NCBI RefSeq assembly: GCF_014132355.1
Contig: NZ_BLZO01000028.1
Span: 1-63,420 of the forward strand
From: Okeania sp. KiyG1
Lineage (GTDB): Bacteria; Cyanobacteriota; Cyanobacteriia; Cyanobacteriales; Microcoleaceae
Length of the DNA stretch: 63,420 nt
Reading direction: 5' to 3'
Under the pieces are notes generated by a model, which saw nothing but the letters and a program-made list of their open reading frames with translations, did not search any database and was not told the DNA's origin. The translations under genes were made by a program, and so were the position numbers. Of the stretch, positions 55,566-63,420 are shown piece by piece. Position 1 is the first letter of the stretch. Every line of letters begins with the position of its first letter.

Positions 55566-58165
55566 AGTCATTTTAGTTGAGATTGACACCAGGATTTATT
55601 CCCTATAAATATTTCAGCAAAAACAGTGTTTCATTGTTATTTTCAATTACTATATTTGCGCAAATTGTCGTGATTTTATTCAGATTTTGCAGCCAGAATA
55701 AATCAGGAAAAGGGAATAATAAATCACAGGAAATAATCAGATATACAAAAAATCACTGTTTGTAGAATTATAGTCATTTCAGTTGAGATATATCAAATGG
55801 TTTCTTCCCTAGAAATACATTCAGCCGAAACAGTGTTTCATTGTTATTTTCAATTACTATATTTGTGAAAATTGCCATGACTCCCTTCAGATTTTGTAGC
55901 CAGAATAAATCAGGAAAAAGGAAGAATCAATCAAGGGAAATAATTATAGATATAAAAATTTCACTGTTTGTAGAATTAGAGTCATTTCAGTGGAGATTGA
56001 CACCAGGGTTTCTTCCCTATAAATATTTCAGCCGAAACAGTGTTTCATTGTTATTTTCAATTACTATATTTGTGAAAATTGCCATGACTCCCTTCAGATT
56101 TTGTAGCCAGAATAAATCAGGAAAAGGGAATAATAAATCAAAGGAAATAATCAGATATACAAAAAATCACTGTTTGTAGAATTATAGTCATTTCAGTTGA
56201 GATATATCAAATGGTTTCTTCCCTAGAAATACATTCAGCCGAAATAGTGTTTCATTGTTATTTTCAATTACTATATTTGTGAAAATTGCCATGACTCCCT
56301 TCAGATTTTGCAGCCAGAATAAATCAGGAAAAAGGAAGAATCAATCAAGGGAAATAATTATAGATATAAAAATTTCACTGTTTGTAGAATTAGAGTCATT
56401 TCAGTGGAGATTGACACCAGGGTTTCTTCCCTATAAATATTTCAGCCGAAACAGTGTTTCATTGTTATTTTCAATTACTATATTTGTGAAAATTGCCATG
56501 ACTCCCTTCAGATTTTGTAGCCAGAGTAAAGCAGGAAAAAGGAAGAATCAATCAAGGGAAATAATCATATATATAGAAAATTAGCTGTTTGTATAATTAG
56601 AGTCATTTCAGTTGAGATGGATACCAGGGTTTATTATCTAGAAATACATTCAGCCAAAACAGTGTTTGATTGTTATTTTCAATTACTAAATTTGTGAAAA
56701 TTGCCATGACTTTCTTCAGATTTCGTAGCCAGAATAAATCAGGAAAAAGGAAGAATCAATCAAGGGAAATAATTATAGATATAGAAAATTCGCTGTTTGT
56801 ATAATTAGAGTCATTTCAGTTGAGATGGATACTAGGGTTTATTCCCTGGAAATACTTTCAGTCTCAACAATATTTCATTGTTATCTAAAATTACTAAATT
56901 TGTGAAAATTGCCATTACTTTCTTCAGATTTCATTGAGATGGATACCAGGGTTTATTATCTAGAAATACATTCAGCCGAAACAGTGTTTGATTGTTATTT
57001 TCAATTACTATAATTTGTGAAAATTGCCATGATTAGCTTCAGATTTTGTAGCCAGAGTAAAGCAGGAAAAGGGAAGAATCAATCAAGGGAAATAATTATA
57101 GATATAGAAAATTCGCTGTTTGTAGAATTAGAGTCATTTCAGTGGGGATTGACACCAGGATTTCTTCCCTATAAATATTTCAGCCGAAACAGTGTTTCAT
57201 TGTTATTTTCAATTACTATATTTGTGAAAATTGCCATGACTCCCTTCAGATTTTGTAGCCAGAGTAAATCAGGAAAAAGGAAGAATCAATCAAGGGAAAT
57301 AATTATAGATATAAAAATTTCACTGTTTGTAGAATTAGAGTCATTTCAGTGGGGATTGACACCAGGATTTCTTCCCTATAAATATTTCAGCCGAAACAGT
57401 GTTTCATTGTTATTTTCAATTACTATATTTGTGAAAATTGCCATGACTCCCTTCAGATTTTGTAGCCAGAGTAAATCAGGAAAAAGGAAGAATCAATCAA
57501 GGGAAATAATCATATATATAGAAAATTCGCTGTTTGTAGAATTAGAGTCATTTCAGTGGGGATTGACACCAGGATTTCTTCCCTATAAATATTTCAGCCG
57601 AAACAGTGTTTCATTGTTATTTTCAATTACTATATTTGTGAAAATTGCCATGACTCCCTTCAGATTTTGTAGCCAGAGTAAATCAGGAAAAAGGAAGAAT
57701 CAATCAAGGGAAATAATCACAGATATAGAAAATTCGCTGTTTGTAGAATTAGAGTCATTTCAGTGGAGATTGACACCAGGATTTCTTCCCTATAAATATT
57801 TCAGCCGAAACAGTGTTTCATTGTTATTTTCAATTACTAAATTTGTGAAAATTTCCATGATTAGCTTCATATTTTGTAGTAAGAATAAGTCAGGAAAAGG
57901 GAAAAATAAATCAAGGGAAATAATCACAGATATAGAAAATTCGCTGTTTGTAGAATTAGAGTCATTTCAGTTGAGATATATCAAATGGTTTCTTCCCTAG
58001 AAATACATTCAGCCAAAACAGTGTTTAGTTGTTATTTTCAATTACTAAATTTGTGAAAATTTCCATGATTAGCTTCATGTTTTGTAGTAAGAATAAGTCA
58101 GGAAAAGGGAAATAATCAGAGATATAAAAAATTTGCTTTTTCCAGAATTCGAGTCATTTCAGCTT
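55566..58165. repeat. Thirteen tandem 207-bp repeats
   Basis: The landmark CAGTGTTTCATTGTTATTTT recurs at 55624, 55831, 56038, 56245, 56452, 56660, 56868, 56982, 57190, 57397, 57604, 57811 and 58019. The spacing is 207-208 bp except one 114-bp step, a deletion. Two unit types alternate: GATTGACACCAGGG with CTATAAATATTTCAGCC, and GATATATCAAATGG with CTAGAAATACATTCAGCC. Because 207 is divisible by three, long frames appear (for example 57017-58000, coding a 69-residue unit SLLFSITIFVKIAMTPFRFC), but other units carry stops in that frame. Each unit contains (A/G)AGTCATTTCAGT(T/G)G, similar to the ends of the 31759 MITE. Confidence 0.93.
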
Positions 58166-58529
58166 AGAAAGTATCGAACCATTAGAGTAGCTCTTCAGAT
58201 GACAGAACTGCCAAAAAAAATCCTTAACTGAACCGAATTGAGTCCTAACCTACCTGTGTATTGCTATATTTCATAAATAGACATCTCCGATCATAAAAAT
58301 ACAATTAATTATCGTACAGAAATTATTAATTATTTCCACCTACTCCATACTACCTACTTCCTCTTTTATGGAGATGTCTAATATAAGATTAGAAATAAAA
58401 TTTAAATTGAAATTATCATTTTATTTTGGGTTTAATACCCTGCCGCCTACACGATGCTGACAATTGGTTAGGGTTTGAGTCCCCATCCATCTTTTCTTCC
58501 TTCTTCCTTCTTCAATGCTTGTTTAATCA
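58166..58529. other. Gap after the 207-bp array
   Basis: Contains another copy of the dispersed GGGTTTAATACCCTGCCGCC repeat (58425-58515) with GGTTTGAGTCCCCATCC and a short CCTTCTT tract. No gene. Confidence 0.6.
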
Positions 58530-59842
58530 TCAAAATATCATTCGACAAACGACAAGAGAAGCTAAAATTCCTGCCACATCAGCACATAAAGCAGCAGGTA
58601 AAGCATATCTAGTTTTTTTAATTCCGACACTACCAAAATAAACAGCCAATACATAAAAAGTAGTTTCAGTAGAACCCTGCATAGTTGATACTAAATAAGA
58701 AAGAAAACTATTAGGTTCATTTGTCACTATTTCCGACATAATACCAAAAGCACCACTGCCAGATAAAGGTCTAATCAATGCCATAGGTAGTGCTTCAGTC
58801 GGCATTCCAATTAAATTAGTGATAGGCGATAAAATTACAGCCAAAATATCTAGAGCGCCACTAGCTCTAAACATTCCAATTGCCACAAAAATTGCCACCA
58901 TAAAAGGAATTATTCTGACGGCAACTTCAAATCCTGCTTTTGCTCCTTCCGTCATTTTTTCATAAACTTTAACTCCTCGAAAATAGCCAAAAAGTAGAAA
59001 AGAACAAATTAATATTGGCAATAACCAATTAGACAAACTCTCCAGAAAAGCAAAACTAAAAATATAGGTTATGCCTTTGAGATTTAAGCGATAAATTACC
59101 GCACCGAAAAAGCACCAATTAAACTAGCAAAAATTAATTTTCCAATTTTATTAGGTGGAGTTAATTCAGATATCTGTGTCTCGCCTTCTAATAAATCATT
59201 GCCGTCTAAATCTTCTGACGAAATAGATTGATTTAAACTAGGCATTGATTGCCGACGTGCGAAAAACTTTGCTGCGAAAATAGCCGTAATTGTAGAACAA
59301 CAAGTAGCAAAAATTGCAGGTAAAATAACATCTCCAGGGTTAGTAACACCAGCACTAGCTCGAACAGTTATTACACTAATAGGAATAATCGTAACTGAAG
59401 AAGTATTAATAGCTAAAAATAAACACATAGCATCTGTGGCAGTTCCCTTTTCTGGATTTAATTTATCCATTTCTACCATCGCTTTTAAACCCATTGGCGT
59501 CGCAGCATTTCCTAACCCTAAAGCATTAGCAGCTATATTCAAAATAATGGCAGACATTGCAGAGTGAGATGCAGGTATATCAGGAAAAAGTTTCACCATT
59601 ACAGGACGAATTAAACGAGCAATTACAATCATTCCTCCTGCTGCTTCAACTACTTGAATTATGCCTAACCATAATGCCATACTACCAATTAATCCAATGG
59701 CTAAAGTAACAGCATTTTTTACAGATTCAAATGATGCTTCAGTTATTTCTGTCATCCTACCGTTATATGCTGCTATAACTGTAGCTGAAACTATCATAAA
59801 TAGCCAAATATTATTAATTGGTGATACTTGTGATTTATTCAT
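58530..59842 (-). pseudogene. SpmA-SpmB-type fused nucleoside-recognition membrane protein, split by a one-base shift
   Basis: Two consecutive frames together give one protein of about 437 residues with two Gate (nucleoside recognition) domains. The first frame (59842-59096) is SpmA-like: GSMALWLGIIQVVEAAGGMI, ALGLGNAATPMGLKAM, LFLAINTSSVTIIPISVI. The second is SpmB-like: MTEGAKAGFEVAVRIIPFMV, RPLSGSGAFGIMSEIV, STMQGSTETTFYVLAVYFGS. Between them the second frame continues upstream without a stop as VIYRLNLKGITYIFSFAFLE to the end of the first, and the second has no ATG start. A one-base gain at the GG at 59099-59100 (CC on the plus strand) fuses them. It is a multi-pass inner-membrane protein, transport role unproven. 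Confidence 0.8.
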
Positions 59843-59872
59843 TTAAAGCAGGGAATAGGGAATAGAATAGAA

Positions 59873-60072
59873 GTAAGCATTCAGCCGTCAGCTATCAGCT
59901 ATTTCTTTTAGTAGGTGATAAAAGTTTTATTAATTGAGAAACGAAAAATCTGACTACAAAAGTTAACTCCAAAGTCTATATTCATTTAAACTCTGTCCTT
60001 AAGCACAGGGTCTTATTACTGATAGATGACAGCTAATAGCTGTTTGCGCAGCAGTCCGCAGGAAATGCTTAC
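59873..60072. repeat. GTAAGCATT-family MITE
   Basis: A 200-bp element with ends GTAAGCATTCAGCCGTC and GGAAATGCTTAC, just upstream of the spmA-spmB fusion gene. Confidence 0.87.
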
Positions 60073-60567
60073 GAATAGAAATTAAAGATAGGTATATTTC
60101 ATTAGTTTAAGAAACGCTATAAACTCTAACTTTACCGAATAATTAAGGTTTAAAGCCTCTCCTTTATTTAAAGGGGAAACAAGACAAAATTTTCATTATT
60201 AGTCAATCCTATCCGTTTTCAAGGAGAGGTAATTGTTAATTATTAATTATTAATTATTAATTGTTGAATACTAGCTTTTATCCCAAATAATTAAAGATAT
60301 AGTAGAAGGAATAAGTAAGAAGTAAGAAGGTATTAGTCATCTAAGATATCGGGAAAAATCGTGCTTTGTCTGAGTTTTAAGCTCTTGATATGTCCACTCC
60401 TTTTCCTTCGACTACTATAAAAGATATTAGCTAAATCGAAGTATTACTTAGTAAATAATTATTTTTATAGCAGAAGAAAGAAAGAAGAAGTCCTTTAGTT
60501 ATTTAGGAGAGAAGAAAAAATCTGGGTTGTCTGAGTTTTAAGCTATATCTGATTCATTATTTTTAGT
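60073..60567. other. Gap with TTGTCTGAGTTTTAAGC repeats
   Basis: TTGTCTGAGTTTTAAGCT occurs near 60367 and 60527, each preceded by a TTAGTTATTTAGGAG-like part. Related sequence lies near 19690 and 51190. A TTAATTA heptamer tract is at 60234-60264. No gene. Confidence 0.55.
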
Positions 60568-60771
60568 TTATTTCAATAAATCAATCATTTCAGCTTGCCG
60601 ATTATTTCTCTCTGCGTTTAGATTAATAATTTTTTCTTGCTGGCTTATGATTCGGTCATATTTAATTTTAGTTGACTCATTTTCTTTTCTAATCCTTTCA
60701 AGAGATAATTGGATTTTTTCTAAGCGATCAACAATTAAATTAATGCCAAAAATCCATCGGATTACTATCAT
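60568..60771 (-). CDS. Small membrane-anchored coiled-coil protein, tentative
   Basis: From ATG 60771 the frame gives 67 residues: MIVIRWIFGINLIVDRLEKI, then LSLERIRKENESTKIKYDRI, then EKIINLNAERNNRQAEMIDL. It is a short hydrophobic N-terminus followed by a charged heptad-like helix. The frame is open to a TTG at 60798, which would add a more hydrophobic anchor (LLLPIYM). No recognised family. Such short membrane-coil proteins are common in cyanobacteria. The ribosome-binding site is weak. Confidence 0.45.
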   Translation of the reverse strand: MIVIRWIFGINLIVDRLEKIQLSLERIRKENESTKIKYDRIISQQEKIINLNAERNNRQAEMIDLLK

Positions 60772-60987
60772 ATAAATAGGTAATAGTAAGAATAACAAAA
60801 GTAGAGAAGAAGAATTTCCATAAAAATAAAACTACGAATTCAGAAAGGTTTAATATTAATACAAAACTTGAAATTAAGAGATAGACAACCTCTCAATAAT
60901 TAGGCGATGCGTGACAACTCCAGTAGTAGGATGATCAAAATTAAATTAAGATTCTATCTTTACAGCAGAGCTATCACATTTTGCAAA

Positions 60988-61292
60988 TATAGTCATTTAA
61001 CTTTAGATTGAGACAAAGCTTTCTTGTTATGAGGGAATTTCGTAAGCATTTCCTGCGGAATGCGCTCGCATTCAGCTATTAGCAGTCAGCTATAAGCTTT
61101 TTAATGAATGAAGCAAGCATTCGTTTCATTTCTACTACATTCTCAACCAGAAATTCATTCGTACTCTGAAGCTTTGATAAAATTGCTTTTTTCTCCTTTA
61201 AAGATGATCAAGCTGATAGCTGACTGCTTAATGCTTAATGCTTAGGGAGTTTCAGACGAGAAAACGTCTCATTTTTAAGTTAAACTACTATA
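60988..61292. repeat. TATAGT-TTTAACTT MITE split by a nested MITE
   Basis: Outer parts 60988-61041 and 61245-61292 together are the reverse complement of the 93-bp element at 31759-31851. The interruption is the GTAAGCATT-family element at 61042-61244. Confidence 0.92.
61042..61244. repeat. GTAAGCATT-family MITE nested in another MITE, with a 9-bp duplication
   Basis: A 203-bp element from GTAAGCATTTCCTGCGGAAT to TAATGCTTA. It is flanked by GGGAATTTC (61033-61041) and GGGAGTTTC (61245-61253). The uninterrupted copy of the host repeat (31759-31851) has this sequence once, so it marks a 9-bp target-site duplication. Confidence 0.9.
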
Positions 61293-61371
61293 TTTGTTCA
61301 CAAAAAATCTTCATAATCAATAGACAAATTAGTCTGTAGAACAACAAGTTCGGTTGACAGCATAGATACTT

Positions 61372-61545
61372 ATGCAACCCTACATTATTACTTCACCTAG
61401 CCAACCTTACATTACTGAAAAACTGACAGAAACTCAGACTGAAGTTGAAACCCTCAAGGCACAAATAGCACAGATGCAGCAACTTCTAACCGGAATGATA
61501 TCTGGCAGAACACCCCTCCTTTTTAGGAAGAGTTCAAGAATTTAG
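61372..61545 (+). CDS. Small coiled-coil protein, 57 residues, tentative
   Basis: ATG 61372 to TAG 61545 reads MQPYIITSPSQPYITEKLTE, then TQTEVETLKAQIAQMQQLLT and GMISGRTPLLFRKSSRI. The centre is an amphipathic, coiled-coil-like helix with good codon periodicity. The final residues run into an ATTTAGA heptamer tract and may replace the original C-terminus. It is GC-richer than its surroundings. No family is recognised and no strong ribosome-binding site is visible. Confidence 0.5.
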   Translation: MQPYIITSPSQPYITEKLTETQTEVETLKAQIAQMQQLLTGMISGRTPLLFRKSSRI

Positions 61546-61710
61546 AATTTAGAATTTAGAATGCGCGAATTACCTCTCCTTTAATAGAAGAGGATTGACT
61601 AATCATGAAAAATTTTTATTTATTATCCCCTTAAAAGAGGAGGCTTTAAACCACAATATTTCGATAGTAATTAATTATTAATTATTAATTATTAATTTCT
61701 GAACAACGCC

Positions 61711-62397
61711 TTACTTTTTCAATCTCTCCATCAAAATAAATTCTGCTACTCTTAAATCCACAGGAGTTGTCACCTTAAGATTAGTCTCCTCCCCCACAAC
61801 AACCTTTACAGACAAACCACATTTTTCAAACAAAGCAGCATCATCAGTAACTTCCCAACCTAACTGACGCCCCTTTTCGTGACATTCCTTCAACAACTTC
61901 ACCTCAAAACCTTGAGGCGTCTGAGCAGCCCATAAATTACGACGATCTGGTGTATCCTGAATTACACCCGATGAATCAACAACCTTAATCGTGTCCTTAA
62001 CTGGCACAGCAGCAATTAAACCAGGACACTTCAGAATTTCCTCCGCACACCTATCCAATAGTTCTGGAGTAGCCAAACACCTTGCCCCATCGTGAATTAA
62101 CACCTGTTCCGCCTCCGGGGGCAAAGCCTGTAAACCCTTATAAACAGACTCCTGACGAGTCGATCCTCCCTCAATCAACTCTACATACTTATTAGTAGAC
62201 AAACCAGAAATCATCTTTTGAAAATCTGGAAAATCAACAGGTTGGCCAATAATACCAATCCAATTAATATAATGAGATTTGAAAGCAGCCTCAAGAGTCC
62301 AACTGAGCAAAGGTTTATCCAATAGAGTCAGTAAAAGCTTGTTTCGCGAGCTTCCCATGCGTCGTCCCATACCAGCAGCAGGAATCAATAAATACAT
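61711..62397 (-). CDS. ispD: 2-C-methyl-D-erythritol 4-phosphate cytidylyltransferase
   Basis: A 228-residue enzyme joining CTP and MEP to CDP-ME in the MEP isoprenoid pathway, which feeds carotenoids, phytol and quinones. The N-terminal LIPAAGMGRRMGSSRNKLLL carries the nucleotide-binding Gly/Arg/Lys signature. VLIHDGARCLATPELLDRC, AVPVKDTIKVV, LWAAQTPQGFEVKLL and TDDAALFEKCG are the family blocks. Length and start (ATG 62397) are normal and no lesion is seen. It is single, divergent from the family 9 glycosyltransferase. Confidence 0.96.
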   Translation of the reverse strand: MYLLIPAAGMGRRMGSSRNKLLLTLLDKPLLSWTLEAAFKSHYINWIGIIGQPVDFPDFQKMISGLSTNKYVELIEGGSTRQESVYKGLQALPPEAEQVLIHDGARCLATPELLDRCAEEILKCPGLIAAVPVKDTIKVVDSSGVIQDTPDRRNLWAAQTPQGFEVKLLKECHEKGRQLGWEVTDDAALFEKCGLSVKVVVGEETNLKVTTPVDLRVAEFILMERLKK

Positions 62398-62511
62398 TTA
62401 ATTTTGTGTTTTAAATTTCTAATGAATAATTCTGAATAATTCAATATAGTGGTAAAAATTGAATGTCTATTACAGAAATAGCTCCCATCATAATCGTAAG
62501 ATATGGTTAGT

Positions 62512-62645
62512 TGAATGCAGCAATAAATATAAAAAATAGGGCGGTAGGGCATTCCGTCCTTAAAGCTCGTGGAGTCCGACGGGATACCGGGACTGCGAAA
62601 CGAAAGCCCACACTATACCGCAAGGTTAGTGTGGGAGTATGTCAC
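62512..62645 (+). mobile_element. Solo right end of the 41.6-kb tnpB element type
   Basis: This about 134-bp segment aligns end to end with 42725-42857. It encodes the TnpB tail [20 protein letters not shown], then the hairpin ACACTATACC / GGTTAGTGT, and ends GGGAGTATGTCAC. The rest of tnpB is missing. It lies 39 bp before the start of the glycosyltransferase gene. Confidence 0.85.
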
Positions 62646-62684
62646 TATTGTGTTCCACTAATAATTAAACTAAATTCCTTAAAT

Positions 62685-63420
62685 ATGAGAATACTAGCCC
62701 TTGTCCCTGGTGGAATTGGCGACCAAATCTATTCTTTCCTACTCTGGATGACCTAAAAAAATCTTATCCAGAATCTCAAATTGATGTAATTGTAGAACCT
62801 CGCTCAAAGGGTGCATACCGAGTTTGTAAGTCCGTACAGGATGTCCTCGCCTATGACTTCAAAGATGCCAATAGTCTCGCTGACTGGGGAAACTTGTTAG
62901 GTATTATGCGCGATCGCGAATACGAAGCAGTAATTTCTCTCGGACAACGTTGGACAGTTGGCCTATTGCTGTGGTTAACAGGAATTCCTCAACGGGTAGG
63001 TTATGCAGGTAATGGGGCCATCTTTCTCACGAGCCCTATACCCCTGAAAACTGAACAATATGCAGCTCAGATGTACCATGATTTATTGCCAGGAATGGAT
63101 GTTGTCACACCTTTCCCTGGGCTATCTATTAATGTACCTAAAGCAGATATTGATTGGGCAGAAGCTGAACAACAACGTTTAGGAGTGTCGGAAAGTGGGT
63201 ATGTTCTGATTCATGGCGGTTCTAGCCAACTAGCTCAGATTAAAGGTATTGATAAAATCTACCCTACTAATTATTGGCAGGAGATTATTACAGAACTACA
63301 GCAGAAGCAACCTAATTTACCAGTAGTGGTAGTCAAAGGTCCTGAAGATGGAACTTGGGTCAATGAAATTACTCGATTTTGTCCAGATGTCAAAATAGTG
63401 ATGCCTGGGGATATAGGTAA
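62685..63420 (+). pseudogene. Glycosyltransferase family 9 (heptosyltransferase-like), frameshifted, 3' end beyond the window
   Basis: ADP-heptose:LPS heptosyltransferase-type protein. ATG 62685 begins MRILALVPGGIGDQI, the family nucleotide-site motif. The frame is lost near 62728 (ATCTATTC; a second C, ATCCTATTC, would restore it). It then continues LFFPTLDDLKKSYPESQIDV, AVISLGQRWTVGLLLWLTGI, VGYAGNGAIFLTSPIPL and YVLIHGGSSQLAQIKGI up to the window edge. Apart from this one-base loss the sequence is well conserved, so an assembly error is possible. Cyanobacterial homologs act on sugar-containing cell-surface material. The acceptor is unknown. Confidence 0.85.

Noticed and set aside
55566-58165. 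CRISPR array or a large repetitive protein gene
   Set aside because: Units are 207 bp with no short repeat plus unique spacer pattern. Frames are open in only some units and the inferred peptide is not conserved between unit types.
1-63420. tRNA or rRNA genes
   Set aside because: No cloverleaf with T-loop consensus and no rRNA-like conserved blocks were noticed on either strand. A tRNAscan-SE run would be decisive.

Overview
The window reads as chromosome of a filamentous, low-GC cyanobacterium of the Trichodesmium/Okeania/Lyngbya kind. Evidence: many HIP1 octamers (GCGATCGC), ndhB of the photosynthetic NDH-1 type, RemA, a TIGR03792 protein, a PEP-CTERM protein, heptanucleotide STRR microsatellites, a group II intron, and several tnpB-type insertion sequences. 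The genus is inferred, not proven.

Coding density is low. Ordinary genes sit singly and are separated by 0.3-3 kb of repeat-rich DNA. Left part (1-12.7 kb): a frameshifted family 4 glycosyltransferase, an IS607-like element, a single-chain methyltransferase/nuclease protein, and a 1985-residue TPR/O-GlcNAc-transferase-like protein whose centre is an array of ten 87-residue repeats. At 12.8-16.2 kb rpiA is interrupted in sense orientation by a group II intron with a reverse transcriptase/maturase/HNH ORF. From 18 to 33.8 kb lie ndhB, a small coiled-coil gene, a UvrD-like helicase, a cNMP-binding histidine kinase, a secreted Pro-rich protein, gmk, remA and rqcH. From 34.5 to 55.2 kb lie three IS1341-type tnpB genes (one intact, two dead), cysH, a frameshifted fghA, an RNase III-like pseudoenzyme, a PEP-CTERM protein, a broken NB-ARC ATPase, a P-loop kinase, a PD-(D/E)XK protein, a sulfotransferase, nadE, ureD, yjbQ and an MDR oxidoreductase. 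The right end holds a 2.6-kb array of thirteen 207-bp repeats, a split spmA-spmB fusion, ispD, and the start of a family 9 glycosyltransferase.

The strongest theme is the non-coding repeat ecology. At least seven families of short inverted-repeat (MITE-like) elements occur, with two informative nested insertions, solo tnpB right ends that look like orphan omega-RNA scaffolds, and elements from several families lying within 0-8 bp of stop codons. Some repeats have entered coding sequence: a microsatellite-bearing repeat sits in frame in the TPR/OGT gene, and two copies of a palindromic repeat sit in frame in the intron ORF.

At least seven genes (GT4, fghA, spmAB, the secreted protein, GT9 and others) are split by single-base indels, most in homopolymer runs. 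Such runs suggest base-calling error or slippage as much as true gene death, so these pseudogene calls are provisional.
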